Shown: positions 45,201 to 55,164, counted from the stretch's first letter. The stretch is DNA of 55,969 bases from CAZCPB01 sp044223975 (GCA_044223975.1 JBGALI010000025.1:1-55969); one strand, 5' to 3'. Notes: generated by a model from the sequence alone, not told the origin. Program-made: numbers and translations.

Positions 45201-46520
45201 ATGAAGCGACTCGCCCTTGCCATCCTCTCGCTTGCCCTGACCCTGTCAGGCTGCGAGAGCAAGCCCACCACGTCCACGGTCGCGGATATCCCTCCCGCGC
45301 CGGTGCGGGCCCCGGAGGCCAAGCCTGATCCCGCGGTGGCGGCGGCGCCCGAGCCGGCCACCGTCACGGGGGACGCCGCCAAGCCCGTGGTTGCCGCGAA
45401 GCCCGGCGTGTTCCGCGGACTGTGGGTCACCCGCTTTGACTTCCGCACCCCCGATGATGTGCGACGCGTTCTCACCGACGCCGCGACCCTGGGCACCACG
45501 GACGTCTTCTGGCAGGTGCGCGGCCAGGCCGATGCGTACTACGACAGCAAGCTCGAGCCGTGGGGGCGCGAACTGCTCCGGGACGCCCCGCCCAATGTCT
45601 CAACTCCGGGGTTCGATCCCCTCCAACTGGCAACCGAATATGCCCATCAGAACAGCATGCGCCTGCACGCATGGCTCAACATCATGCCGCTCTGGAAGGG
45701 CACGACGCCGCCCACCGATCCGCGCCATCCGTACAACGCGCACCCGAATTGGCGTCTGCACGACGACAAGGGAAAAGCCCAGGCGCTGAACGAGCATTAC
45801 GTGATCGTGAACCCCGTGCTCGACGAGGTTCAGGACCACATCGTCGCCGTGGTGCGGGACATCGTCACGCGGTACCCGGTCGATGGCATCCACATGGACT
45901 ACATCCGCTTTGTGTCTGAGAAGATGGAAGGGGGCGGCGCCACCCTCCCGGGCGATCCCACGAGCCTGGCGATGTTCCGTGCCGCGACCGGTCGCAAGGG
46001 GGTCGCGACCGCCGCCGACAAGGCCGCGTTCGAAGGGTGGAAGCGATCGCACATCACGCGCCTGGTGCACCGCCTCCGCGAGGAGGGCACATCGGCACGT
46101 CCGGGGGTCGAACTCTCTGCGGCCGTGTGGCGCCGGCCCGATTACGCCCGCGATCAGTACCTCCAGGACTCGGCCCTCTGGCTGAACGAGGGGTCGATCG
46201 ACAGGGCCATCCCCATGATCTACACCGACAAGGACGAACAGTTTGAGAGCGACCTGAAAATGTGGGTGGCCGCGACGCCGGACCGATCGTTGACTCCCGG
46301 GCTGGGAACGTACATGCACGCCTTGGGCCAGACGCCGCGGCAGTTGAAGATCGCGGCGGAGCTCGACAAGGCCGGCGGGTATTGCCTGTTTTCGTACGCG
46401 GCAATTTTCGAGACCATCGACCCGTCCCAGCGGAAGGATGCCAAATCGATCCAGGAGCGATCGAACCGGCGTCAGTCGATCAAGGACTACGTCACCCCGC
46501 CCTCGCCCGGGGCGCGGTAG
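45201..46520 (+). CDS. Glycosyl-hydrolase-like 10 lipoprotein
   Basis: The product has 439 residues from ATG 45201. The signal peptide ends in the lipobox LTLSGC; a Pro/Ala-rich linker of about 45 residues follows. The catalytic-like domain begins FRGLWVTRFDF and continues with TDVFWQVRGQADAYYDSKLE, MRLHAWLNIMP, YPVDGIHMDYIRF and LSAAVWRRPDYARDQY, the pattern of the GHL10 (DUF187) family, thought to act on surface or wall glycans. It lies 16 nt upstream of a ROK kinase gene, so the pair may handle a sugar together. Confidence 0.85.
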   Translation: MKRLALAILSLALTLSGCESKPTTSTVADIPPAPVRAPEAKPDPAVAAAPEPATVTGDAAKPVVAAKPGVFRGLWVTRFDFRTPDDVRRVLTDAATLGTTDVFWQVRGQADAYYDSKLEPWGRELLRDAPPNVSTPGFDPLQLATEYAHQNSMRLHAWLNIMPLWKGTTPPTDPRHPYNAHPNWRLHDDKGKAQALNEHYVIVNPVLDEVQDHIVAVVRDIVTRYPVDGIHMDYIRFVSEKMEGGGATLPGDPTSLAMFRAATGRKGVATAADKAAFEGWKRSHITRLVHRLREEGTSARPGVELSAAVWRRPDYARDQYLQDSALWLNEGSIDRAIPMIYTDKDEQFESDLKMWVAATPDRSLTPGLGTYMHALGQTPRQLKIAAELDKAGGYCLFSYAAIFETIDPSQRKDAKSIQERSNRRQSIKDYVTPPSPGAR

Positions 46521-46536
46521 GCTGTAGGGCGATCCC

Positions 46537-47406
46537 ATGATCTCCCTCGGCATTGACATCGGCGGTTCGTTTGTGAAGGCGGCCCTGGTCGACGGACGCG
46601 CCACGCTGGCCGAGTCGCAGAGCGGACGCTACCGACATCCGTCCAGCGGCGAGGTAGCGACCGCCATCCGGGCCGCGGCGTCGGCCACCGGGGCTTTGGC
46701 ACGACCGTTCGATGTGGTCGGACTGTGCGCGCCGGGCCTGCTCGACGCCGATGGCACGACCGTGCGCGCCAGCATCAACGTCCCGTCGCTCGTGGGCGTC
46801 CGTCTCGATGAACTCCTCGCCGCGGCCTTGGGCACGGACAAGTGCCGGCCCACGATCTCTTCGGATGCGCACGCCGCGGCGTACGACGTTTGGTCTCGGT
46901 CGCGCCGCCTCGGGCGTTTCGCCGGCATCTCGATCGGCACCGGGGTGGGGGCGTGCGTCCTGGACAACGGCGAGCCGCTGCGAGTCAGCGGGAACTCCAG
47001 CGGCCACATTGGCCAGATCGATGTTTCCATCGAAGACGCCGGCGAAGACGTGCCCGTCGGCCCCGACTCCGGGCGCGGCAGCCTTGAGGCCTATATCGGC
47101 CTTCCGGCGCTCGAGCGGCGCTACGGCGACGCGGTCGAGCAGGCTCTGCTCAACCTGAAAGCCGGCGATCCCCCGCTGCGCGCCCTCGCCCGCGCGCTGC
47201 GGATCGTGCACGCGATCTACCGCCCCGACACCATCGCGTTGATGGGCGGAGTGGGGATTCGGCTGTCGGCCGCGCTTCCCGTTCTGCACGGAGCCGTCGC
47301 CGACTCGCTGACCTCGCTGGCCCGGCCGGGATGGACCCTGACCACGGGCGATTCGCACTTCCACGCGGCCGTGGGGGTGGCGAAGCTCGCGGCTGATTTC
47401 GGGTGA
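46537..47406 (+). CDS. ROK-family sugar kinase-like protein
   Basis: The 289-residue product has the ASKHA phosphate-1 motif LGIDIGGSFVKAALVDG, GLCAPGLLDADG, SDAHAAAYD, the phosphate-2 motif GISIGTGVGACVLDNG and SGHIGQIDV. The Cys-rich zinc motif of many ROK kinases (CxCGxxGC) is missing, replaced by GRGSLEAYIG, so it belongs to the zinc-free subgroup. Likely phosphorylates glucose or an amino sugar; substrate not predictable. Confidence 0.85.
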   Translation: MISLGIDIGGSFVKAALVDGRATLAESQSGRYRHPSSGEVATAIRAAASATGALARPFDVVGLCAPGLLDADGTTVRASINVPSLVGVRLDELLAAALGTDKCRPTISSDAHAAAYDVWSRSRRLGRFAGISIGTGVGACVLDNGEPLRVSGNSSGHIGQIDVSIEDAGEDVPVGPDSGRGSLEAYIGLPALERRYGDAVEQALLNLKAGDPPLRALARALRIVHAIYRPDTIALMGGVGIRLSAALPVLHGAVADSLTSLARPGWTLTTGDSHFHAAVGVAKLAADFG

Positions 47407-47502
47407 CGCGCAAGCCTACGGTGACGCCCGACGATTCGGGCCCCAAAGACACGAGGCGCGCGGGGTTTCGTCGTTCCTGCCAAAGAGACCGGGGAGAGGT
47501 TC

Positions 47503-49836
47503 ATGACGAACTCGACGCTCGAACACGCATCGGGCACGTCGATCAACACCGGGGACCGTGCGTGCCCCACAGCCGACCGATCTTCAGCCGAGCGGTTTGC
47601 CGGGTTGCTCGGGCGATTCTTCCCCATCGCGGCGTGGCTGCTGGCGTGCTGCTTCCTGCTCGGACGTTGGGGCATGACGGGCGATGACTACTCCGTCGGC
47701 GTGGTTGATCCGGTAACGGGCGAGTACAACTGGTCTCTCAGCCCATGGCGGATCATCCCGTACTTTTGGCGCCCGCTGCTCATGATCGAGTGGCACTACC
47801 TGCACTCATGGTTTTGGCGCTCGATGTGGGTGCTCCACCTTCTGTCCGCGGTCTTTCATGGCGCAACGGCGTGGGTGCTCTCGCGCGTCGTGGTACGGAC
47901 CGGGGCGGATCGACGGACCGGGGTGATCGCGGCGCTGCTGTTTGTTGTATATCCCATGAATTTTGAGGTGGTTTACTGGGCCACGGCGGCCTCGATCATC
48001 CAGGCCGCGCTCGTGTGGCTGGCTTTGGTTCTGCTGACGGTGCGGTACGCGGAGGTCGGCGGTTGGTGGCGACTGGTGGTCGGAGGGATCGCGGCGTTCA
48101 CCGTCCCGTGCCTGTACGAACAGCCGATGAGCGGATTCCCGATGCTGGCGATGCTGTCGATCGGGACGCTGGCCGGTCGTGTGCCATGGAAGCCGCTCGT
48201 CCTGCGGTCTCTTGCCATGACCGCGGTATCCGGGCTGGCGGGAATTGGCTACACCGTTCTGCTGATTGTCACGACACCGCCCGACCGCCGCGGCTCGGGG
48301 CAGTCCATGATTTCGCCCAGCCTCGAAACATTGGCGGCACGTTTCAGTTCCGTGGCGCACGACGTTCAGCACCGCGCCGGGCTGGATGCGATGCGTCAGG
48401 TGATCAAGGGTGGCCTGAAGTTCGGCTGGACGGCGCTCGGCTCAACGGGGGGAGTTCTCGCGTTCTGTGGCTTGGTTGGCTTGGCCATGTGCTGGGTGCT
48501 GTTCTCACGGTCTGAGCCGCAAGAGGCTGCGGCTTCACGCGAGGAAATCAATCGAAGTCGGCCGTGGCGATCGGTATGGATGATCGCTTGCGGGCTGGGC
48601 ATCGCCGCACTGTCGTTCCTGCCCACGATCGCTGTGCAGCAGCAACCGGTGTGGGCCCGCAACCTTTACTTCCCGGCTATCGGTGTCCTTTTGGCGTTGT
48701 CGCACGCGGCCACCCTCGTGTTCTTGCTCGAGCGGAAGGTCGGAATCGTTCCCGTCGCTGCGTTCCTCGTTCGTGGCGCGACCGCCGCGGCGGTGCTGGT
48801 CGGCGCCGTGATCGGAGTGGGCTGGCAGGCGAACTATCGAACGATAACGGCCGCCGACGCTGAAGCGGTCTCGCTCAAGGCGGCGCTGCCCAACCCGCCC
48901 GCCGGGTTGTTGCTCGTGCCGCTCGCCGATCGAAACAAGCCCGTAAACACGGGGAACATCCTGTTCGACGCGGGCGTGACCAAGTGGTCGATCCAGCCGT
49001 GGTGGGCGACGTCTCTGACTCAGCACACATATCGCCGGCGGGACCTGTTCATGACGGGGTATAACCCCTGGGCTCCGCCGATCATGCTCAACGCATCTCC
49101 AGAGGGCTTCCGCTTCGCGGCGCACGTGGACTACCTCGCCGAACCCGACGCGCGAGGCGGCAGCTTCGTTCGGTGGTCAAAGATCATCCCGTTCATCGTG
49201 AACGCTGGCGGCTCGGTCGCGCTGGTCGATCGTGTGATTGTGCCTTCGCCGGACGGCCTCGATGTAGTCGCCAACCTGACGCAGGTGGCCCCCCTGGCAT
49301 CAGGAGAGCACGCTGCGCGTCTGGTGTCGTTCACGCAGCAGGCCGACCTAACCCCGCCCGGGAGCACGTCGCTGGGCGGGTGGGTCTTGCCCGGCCTGGC
49401 TCAGCCGTCGAATCCGGCGTCGTCCTGGGCGTGGGGAACGCCGCTGCCGGTTCCGTCGGTCCGCGTGGCACCACGTGAGGCGGCAGGGATGGTGCTGCAA
49501 AGTGAGCGGCCGATCCCCGACGGCGCGCGACGCGTGTTGATCCGCGTGACCATCGACGAGGGCTTAATCGCGTCGTGCACCTCGTGCGCCGGCCTATCGC
49601 TCCGGGCTTGGGTGGGAGACTCAGCCGAAGCTTCGGTCGCGACGGCTCGGGTCGATCCTAAGGAAATCGCCAAGGACAAGCGATGGCTTCCCGTATTGCT
49701 GGACCTCGGGCCCGAAGCTGCGGGAAAGCACGTTGCGGTGGAGGTGAAGCCCGACTCAGCCGATTCGCCGGCCATACTCCTTTCGACCGCGTGGGCCTTG
49801 AACGCGCTCCGCGAGGCAGCACCTTCGGCAAAATGA
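47503..49836 (+). CDS. Large polytopic membrane protein, possible GT-C glycosyltransferase
   Basis: The 777-residue product has about 10-11 hydrophobic helices in residues 40-460 and a large soluble C-terminal part of about 300 residues. Loop 1 has GDDYSVGVVDP and RPLLMIEWHYL, an acidic first loop as in GT-C fold lipid-linked-sugar transferases and protein O-mannosyltransferases. No family is recognised with certainty. GGGGAGAGG lies before the ATG. Upstream of a dideoxysugar operon on the same strand, it may transfer or polymerise surface glycan. Confidence 0.65.
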   Translation: MTNSTLEHASGTSINTGDRACPTADRSSAERFAGLLGRFFPIAAWLLACCFLLGRWGMTGDDYSVGVVDPVTGEYNWSLSPWRIIPYFWRPLLMIEWHYLHSWFWRSMWVLHLLSAVFHGATAWVLSRVVVRTGADRRTGVIAALLFVVYPMNFEVVYWATAASIIQAALVWLALVLLTVRYAEVGGWWRLVVGGIAAFTVPCLYEQPMSGFPMLAMLSIGTLAGRVPWKPLVLRSLAMTAVSGLAGIGYTVLLIVTTPPDRRGSGQSMISPSLETLAARFSSVAHDVQHRAGLDAMRQVIKGGLKFGWTALGSTGGVLAFCGLVGLAMCWVLFSRSEPQEAAASREEINRSRPWRSVWMIACGLGIAALSFLPTIAVQQQPVWARNLYFPAIGVLLALSHAATLVFLLERKVGIVPVAAFLVRGATAAAVLVGAVIGVGWQANYRTITAADAEAVSLKAALPNPPAGLLLVPLADRNKPVNTGNILFDAGVTKWSIQPWWATSLTQHTYRRRDLFMTGYNPWAPPIMLNASPEGFRFAAHVDYLAEPDARGGSFVRWSKIIPFIVNAGGSVALVDRVIVPSPDGLDVVANLTQVAPLASGEHAARLVSFTQQADLTPPGSTSLGGWVLPGLAQPSNPASSWAWGTPLPVPSVRVAPREAAGMVLQSERPIPDGARRVLIRVTIDEGLIASCTSCAGLSLRAWVGDSAEASVATARVDPKEIAKDKRWLPVLLDLGPEAAGKHVAVEVKPDSADSPAILLSTAWALNALREAAPSAK

Positions 49837-49882
49837 CCCACGGCGAGCGGGTGGCCCACCGTCCGATTTCCTATACTCGGCC

Positions 49883-51292
49883 ATGCCCGATGAACAGGCC
49901 GGATCCGGCTCCAAAGGCGGCTGTAGCGGATGCTCGAGCGAGAACGGCGCGTGCGGCGGCAACGCCATGGCCGATGCGCGTGCCGCGGCTCTCGATGCGG
50001 CGCGCGCCTACTTCCGGGCCAAGCCCGCGCCCGCCTTCATTCCCGGCCAGACGTATGTCCCCTGCTCGGGCAAGGTCATCGACGAGGCCGACCTTGTCCA
50101 CCTGGTCGATGCCTCGCTGGACATGTGGCTGACGGCGGGACGGTTCGCCGACGAGTTTGAGCTTCGCCTCGCCGAGCGGTTCGGCGCCAAGCACGCGCGG
50201 CTGACGGTTTCGGGCTCGGCGGCCAACCTGCTGGCGTTCTCGTGCCTCACGAGTTCCACGCTTGCCAGCAAGGGGCCGCGTCCTCCGGTCGAGCCCGGCA
50301 GCGAGGTGATCACGGTTGCCGCGGGCTTCCCGACGACGGTGGCCCCGATCGTGCAGAACCGCTGCGTTCCGGTGTTCGTCGATGTCCGGCTGGACACGCA
50401 CAACGTCGATGTCGCCCGCGTCGCCGAGGCGGTCGGGCCCAGGACGCGGGCGATCATGATCGCGCACACGCTGGGCAACCCGTTCGAAGCCGCCGCGGTG
50501 GCCCGGATTGCCCGGGAGCACAACCTGTACTTGGTCGAGGACTGCTGCGACGCGTTCGGGGCACGCGTGGACGGGAAGCCGGTCGGTTCTTTCGGCGATG
50601 TTGCCACGCTCAGCTTCTACCCCGCCCATCACATCACGACCGGCGAAGGCGGCGCCGTGATGACCGACCACGGGGCACTCCGTCGCGCCGTCGAGAGCCT
50701 GCGGGACTGGGGGCGAGACTGCTGGTGTGCCCCCGGCAAGGACAACACCTGCGGCAAGCGGTTCGAGTGGCAACTCGGCGACCTGCCCGCCGGCTATGAC
50801 CACAAGTACATCTACAGCCACCTCGGGTACAACCTGAAGATGACCGACATGCAGGCCGCGGTCGGACTCTCTCAGCTCGAGAAGCTCGATATGTTCGTAG
50901 CGCGGCGGCGCGAGAATTTCGCCACGCTCCGTCGCGGCCTTGTCGAAGCGGGTGTGGAGGAGCACTTCCACCTCCCCGAGCCCACGCCCAACTCCGAGCC
51001 CAGCTGGTTCGGCTTCCTGCTCACGCGCCGCGAGTCGTCCCCGATCGATCGCACCGAGGCCACCCGATTCCTGGAAGACCGAAAGGTCGGCACGCGTTTG
51101 CTCTTCGGCGGCAACCTCGTCCGACAGCCCGCCTTCGCCAACGTCGAACACCGGGTGGTGGGGGGCCTCGAGAACACCGACAAGGCGATGCGCGACTCGT
51201 TCTGGGTCGGCGTCTGGCCGGGCCTGGGGCCCCGCCACATCGAGTACATGGTCGAGACGATGCGCGCGATGATCGGCGCGCTCGTCGCGTGA
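49883..51292 (+). CDS. rfbH: CDP-6-deoxy-D-xylo-4-hexulose-3-dehydrase (E1)
   Basis: E1 uses pyridoxamine phosphate and an iron-sulfur cluster to remove the C-3 hydroxyl of CDP-4-keto-6-deoxyglucose. The 469-residue product is a DegT/DnrJ-type fold in which the PLP lysine is replaced by His (FYPAHHITTGEGGAVM), the hallmark of this enzyme. Cluster cysteines are seen in DWGRDCWCAPGKDNTCGKRF. A Cys/Gly-rich N-terminal stretch (GGCSGCSSENGACGG) is odd and probably disordered. The E3 reductase partner is not in the window. Confidence 0.93.
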   Translation: MPDEQAGSGSKGGCSGCSSENGACGGNAMADARAAALDAARAYFRAKPAPAFIPGQTYVPCSGKVIDEADLVHLVDASLDMWLTAGRFADEFELRLAERFGAKHARLTVSGSAANLLAFSCLTSSTLASKGPRPPVEPGSEVITVAAGFPTTVAPIVQNRCVPVFVDVRLDTHNVDVARVAEAVGPRTRAIMIAHTLGNPFEAAAVARIAREHNLYLVEDCCDAFGARVDGKPVGSFGDVATLSFYPAHHITTGEGGAVMTDHGALRRAVESLRDWGRDCWCAPGKDNTCGKRFEWQLGDLPAGYDHKYIYSHLGYNLKMTDMQAAVGLSQLEKLDMFVARRRENFATLRRGLVEAGVEEHFHLPEPTPNSEPSWFGFLLTRRESSPIDRTEATRFLEDRKVGTRLLFGGNLVRQPAFANVEHRVVGGLENTDKAMRDSFWVGVWPGLGPRHIEYMVETMRAMIGALVA

Positions 51293-51302
51293 GGGACGAC
51301 CC

Positions 51303-52076
51303 ATGAAAGCAGTCATCCTCGCCGGCGGGCACGGCACACGCCTCAGCGAAGAAACGGTCACGCGCCCCAAGCCCATGGTCGAGATCGGCGGCCGCCCGAT
51401 CCTGTGGCACATCATGAAGATCTACAGCCACCACGGCATCAACGACTTCGTGGTGTGCCTGGGGTACAAGGGCTACCTCATCAAGGAGTACTTCGCCAAC
51501 TACGCACTGCACCAGTCCGATGTCACGTTCGACATCAAGTCGGGCTCGGTCGAGGTCCACCAGAACACCGCCGAGCCGTGGCGCGTTACGCTCGTTGACA
51601 CCGGGCAAGACACGATGACCGGCGGCCGACTTATGCGGATCAGACCCTACGTCGCCGACGGCACTTTCTGCATGACCTACGGCGACGGTGTTTCCGACGT
51701 CGATATCACCGCGTCGATCGCATTCCACCGTTCGCACGGCAAGCTCGCAACCGTTACCTCGGTGGTCCCTCCCGGCCGCTTCGGCCTCCTTGACCTCAAG
51801 GAGAACGCCGTCGTCCGCATGCTGGAAAAGCCAGAGCGGTCGGGCTCAAGGATCAACGCAGGGTTCTTTGTGCTCGAGCCCGCGGCGCTCGAGCTGATCG
51901 ACGGCGATTCCATGCCGTGGGAGCGCCGTCCCATGGAACGCCTCGCCGAGAACCGCCAGCTCATGGCCTTCAACCACGACGGCTATTGGCAGCCGATGGA
52001 CACGCTCCGCGAGCGCCAGGACCTTGAGCGGCTCTGGAGCGAGGGTAAGGCTCCCTGGAAGCTCTGGAAATCATGA
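51303..52076 (+). CDS. rfbF: Glucose-1-phosphate cytidylyltransferase
   Basis: It makes CDP-glucose from glucose 1-phosphate and CTP, the first step of the CDP-dideoxyhexose pathway. The 257-residue product begins KAVILAGGHGTRLSEETVTR, has PKPMVEIGGRPILWHIMKIY and, later, FCMTYGDGVSDVD and NAGFFVLEP, all specific for the family. Length is typical. It starts 10 nt after rfbH and its TGA overlaps the rfbG ATG (ATGA). Confidence 0.95.
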   Translation: MKAVILAGGHGTRLSEETVTRPKPMVEIGGRPILWHIMKIYSHHGINDFVVCLGYKGYLIKEYFANYALHQSDVTFDIKSGSVEVHQNTAEPWRVTLVDTGQDTMTGGRLMRIRPYVADGTFCMTYGDGVSDVDITASIAFHRSHGKLATVTSVVPPGRFGLLDLKENAVVRMLEKPERSGSRINAGFFVLEPAALELIDGDSMPWERRPMERLAENRQLMAFNHDGYWQPMDTLRERQDLERLWSEGKAPWKLWKS

Positions 52077-53188
52077 GCACCTCTCCTGCGATTCCGGTGA
52101 CTCGTTCGGTCGCGCCATCCGCCAAGTTCTGGCGCGGCAAGCGGGTTCTTGTCACCGGTCACACTGGTTTCAAGGGGTCGTGGCTGACGGTCTGGCTCGG
52201 GATGCTCGGGGCTCGCACCTTTGGTCTTGCTCTGGCGCCGGACACCTCACCCTGCATGTTCGGAGCGTTGAAGCTCGACCGGACGTGTGACCACGCGGTG
52301 TGTGATGTACGCGATGCCGAGCGGGTAGCGCAGCGCGTACGGCAGGTCGATCCTGACATTGTCATCCACATGGCCGCCCAGCCTTTGGTGCGCCTCAGCT
52401 ACCGCGAGCCCCTGGCGACCTACCAGACCAATGTCATGGGGACGGCGCACGTGCTCGAAGCATGCCGCGGCCTGACCGGGCTGGCCGCGGTTGTCGTCGT
52501 GACCACCGACAAGTGCTACGAGAACCGCGAGTGGGCCCACGCCTACCGCGAGTCCGACCACCTCGGAGGGCGCGACCCCTACAGCAATTCGAAGGCGTGC
52601 GCAGAACTGGTCGTTGCCGCGTACCGCCGCTCGTTCTTCGCGGATTCCAAGGCCGGTATCGCCACGGCCCGCGCCGGCAATGTCATCGGCGGCGGTGATT
52701 GGTGCGCCGACAGGCTCATCCCTGACGCCGCCCGCGCGTACGCCGTGCGGGACCACGTCACGGTCCGCATGCCCGATGCGACGCGCCCATGGCAGCACGT
52801 GATCGATCCGCTCTGCGGATATCTCGTGCTCGCCGAGGCCCTCGCCTCGGGACGCAGGCCGGCCTCCCACGCGTTCAATCTCGGGCCTCCGATGGATCAG
52901 GTTCGGCGCGTGCGGGATGTCATCGACGCGTTCACCCGCGCCTGGGGGGGCGGTGCCCGCTGGGTCCACACACTGCCCGAGAAGCCCGTGCATGAGGCCT
53001 CGCTGCTGGCGCTCGACCCGTCGCTGGCCGCGGCAGAACTGGGCTGGCGATCGGCAATCGCTCTCGATCAGGCCGTCGAGATGACGGCGAAGTGGTACCG
53101 GCAGTTCTACTCCGCCCCGGACGCCGACGGCATGCTCGCGCTCACCCGGTCCCAGATCACGGCCGTCCACTCCGCGGGCGAGGCTTAG
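52073..53188 (+). CDS. rfbG: CDP-glucose 4,6-dehydratase
   Basis: It converts CDP-glucose to CDP-4-keto-6-deoxyglucose with NAD. In the 371-residue short-chain dehydrogenase the nucleotide motif VTGHTGFKGSWL lies at about residues 26-37, followed by HMAAQPLVRLSYREP, VVVTTDKCYEN and the YSNSKACAE active-site stretch (YxxxK). Overlap with rfbF shows translational coupling. Confidence 0.95.
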   Translation: MSTSPAIPVTRSVAPSAKFWRGKRVLVTGHTGFKGSWLTVWLGMLGARTFGLALAPDTSPCMFGALKLDRTCDHAVCDVRDAERVAQRVRQVDPDIVIHMAAQPLVRLSYREPLATYQTNVMGTAHVLEACRGLTGLAAVVVVTTDKCYENREWAHAYRESDHLGGRDPYSNSKACAELVVAAYRRSFFADSKAGIATARAGNVIGGGDWCADRLIPDAARAYAVRDHVTVRMPDATRPWQHVIDPLCGYLVLAEALASGRRPASHAFNLGPPMDQVRRVRDVIDAFTRAWGGGARWVHTLPEKPVHEASLLALDPSLAAAELGWRSAIALDQAVEMTAKWYRQFYSAPDADGMLALTRSQITAVHSAGEA

Positions 53189-53190
53189 AC

Positions 53191-54096
53191 ATGCGTGCGC
53201 TGGTCACGGGAGCGACAGGATTCGTCGGACGTGCCCTCGTCAAAGTCCTGCAGGATCGCGGGGACGAGGTCCACTCGCTCGTGCGCAACGCTTCGCGCCG
53301 GGACGTCGGCCCCTTGGCTCATCGATCCGTGATCCACGAAGATCGCGGAGACTTTTCTTCCATCGCGCACGCGGTCGAGGCCTCAAGGCCCGATTCCATC
53401 CACCACCTCGCCGCTTCCTTCAGTTCCGAGCTCGACCCCGCGCCGCTGGTGGAAGCCAATATCACTTACGCCGCGCGATTGTGCGAAGCCGCGGCATCAC
53501 TCGGCACGCCCACCTCGATCGTCCTGGCGTCGTCATTCTGGGAGTACGCGTCCTCGGGCGAGTACCGACCCAACACGCTCTACGCGGCAACCAAGCGTGC
53601 CGCCCGTGACCTTGCCGCGTGGTACGCGGCGCACCGCGGGCTCCGGGTCGCCGCGTTGGTCCTGTACGACATCTACGGGCCTGATGACCCCCGGCCGAAG
53701 CTGATCCCCGCGATGATCGATGCCGCGGCACGCGGAGCGACGTTGTCTACGACCGGGGGAGAGCAGCGTCTTGATCTCGTTCACGTGCTGGACGTTGCAC
53801 GGGCATTCATCGCGGCGGCAGAAGCGATGCGGTCGTCTCCGGCATCAGGCCGTGTCCACGAATGGGCGGTCGCCGGCGGCTGTCGCGTCACCGTGCGTGA
53901 ATTGCACGCTTTGCTGGAGTCCGCCCGCGGCGTGCGGATCCCGGTCCAATGGGGTGCAAGGCCGTACCCCGTCCACCAGATCTTCGAGCCCGTCTCCAAC
54001 ATCGAGCCACTTCCCGGCTGGGCTCCCTCCATAACATTGAAGGAAGGCCTGCGGCAACCGGACACCGTCGCGCGTGGGCGACGTGCGGGGGAGTGA
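53191..54096 (+). CDS. NAD(P)-dependent sugar reductase/epimerase, CDP-dideoxyhexose branch
   Basis: The 301-residue SDR protein starts RALVTGATGFVGRALVKVL two nucleotides after the rfbG stop codon and has HHLAASF, SSFWEY and YAATKRAA (catalytic Tyr and Lys). Its place after rfbHFG is that of rfbJ or rfbS, the 4-keto reductases giving CDP-abequose or CDP-paratose. Identity is too diffuse to say which, so the final sugar is open. A dTDP- or UDP-sugar role is less likely given the neighbours. Confidence 0.75.
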   Translation: MRALVTGATGFVGRALVKVLQDRGDEVHSLVRNASRRDVGPLAHRSVIHEDRGDFSSIAHAVEASRPDSIHHLAASFSSELDPAPLVEANITYAARLCEAAASLGTPTSIVLASSFWEYASSGEYRPNTLYAATKRAARDLAAWYAAHRGLRVAALVLYDIYGPDDPRPKLIPAMIDAAARGATLSTTGGEQRLDLVHVLDVARAFIAAAEAMRSSPASGRVHEWAVAGGCRVTVRELHALLESARGVRIPVQWGARPYPVHQIFEPVSNIEPLPGWAPSITLKEGLRQPDTVARGRRAGE

Positions 54097-54099
54097 TAG

Positions 54100-55164
54100 A
54101 TGAGCCAGCCAACCCGCACGAACGAACAGCAGATCCTTGAACCCAAGCCGCCCGCGTCGCCAGCCGGCGGACGACGCCCTTTCATCTCGATCTGCACCCC
54201 CGTCTACAACGAAGAGGACAACATCGACCGGTGCGTGCAGGCCGTGCGAGATCTGTTCGCCGGAGCCCTCAGCGACTGCGACTACGAGCACGTGTTCACC
54301 GACAACCACTCGACCGACGCGACATTTCCGCGCCTCGCCGTCATCGCCTCGGCCGATCCACGCGTGCGCGTCATCCGGTTCAGCCGGAACTTCGGGTACC
54401 AGCGATCGATCCTCGCCGGGTACAAGCGGGCCCTGGGCGACGCGGCGATCCAGCTGGACTGCGACCTTGAGGACCCCCCGCGCATCGCCGCTGAATTTGT
54501 CCGCCTATGGCGGCGCGGGTACAAGGTTGTCTACGGGGTGCGACGGTCGCGCGTCGAACCGTGGCTTGTGCAGGTTGTGCGCAAGGCGTTCTACCGCGTT
54601 CTGTCCGCGATCAGCGAGGACCCGCTTCCCCAGGATGCCGGTGACTTCCGCCTGATCGACCGCCAGGTCATCGACGCGCTCGCAGGAATCCACGATCCGA
54701 ACATCTACATCCGCGGGCGCGTGTCGGCCATGGGGTTCGCTCAGGTCGGCGTCGACTACGACCGCGACGCGCGGGTGGCGGGGAAGACAAAGTTCAACAT
54801 GTGGCGGCTCATGAGCCTGGCCATCGACGCCACGCTGAGCCACTCCGTCGTGCCGCTCCGGATTGCGACGGGCGTGGGCCTGACGTTGTCGGTCCTCGCG
54901 GGAGCGATGATCCTGTTCTATACGGTCGCGCGGTTCGCGTGGGGCTCGAGCTGGCCCAGCGGCTTCACCACGCTCGCCGTGCTGCTGCTGCTGGCCATCG
55001 GTCTCAACGGGCTCTTCCTGGGGATCATCGGCGAGTACCTCGCGAGGATCTACCGGCACCTCAAGGACTCGACGGACGTGATCGTCGAACACGAGCTACC
55101 GGCAAAGCTCCGCGACTCCGCGGATGCGCCGACGGCGGCGGTCGAAAAGTCCTTGGTGGGATAG
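54100..55164 (+). CDS. Family 2 glycosyltransferase, GtrB/DPM1-like
   Basis: The 354-residue product has ISICTPVYNEEDNIDRCVQA, DNHSTDAT, FSRNFGYQRSILAGYKRAL and the metal-binding QLDCDLEDPP of GT2 enzymes that load a sugar onto polyprenyl phosphate. Two C-terminal transmembrane helices (about residues 260-285 and 295-320) anchor it, as in GtrB. It is the last gene of the dideoxysugar operon, 3 nt after the reductase, and probably prepares or transfers the sugar at the membrane. A terminator follows. Confidence 0.88.
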   Translation: MSQPTRTNEQQILEPKPPASPAGGRRPFISICTPVYNEEDNIDRCVQAVRDLFAGALSDCDYEHVFTDNHSTDATFPRLAVIASADPRVRVIRFSRNFGYQRSILAGYKRALGDAAIQLDCDLEDPPRIAAEFVRLWRRGYKVVYGVRRSRVEPWLVQVVRKAFYRVLSAISEDPLPQDAGDFRLIDRQVIDALAGIHDPNIYIRGRVSAMGFAQVGVDYDRDARVAGKTKFNMWRLMSLAIDATLSHSVVPLRIATGVGLTLSVLAGAMILFYTVARFAWGSSWPSGFTTLAVLLLLAIGLNGLFLGIIGEYLARIYRHLKDSTDVIVEHELPAKLRDSADAPTAAVEKSLVG

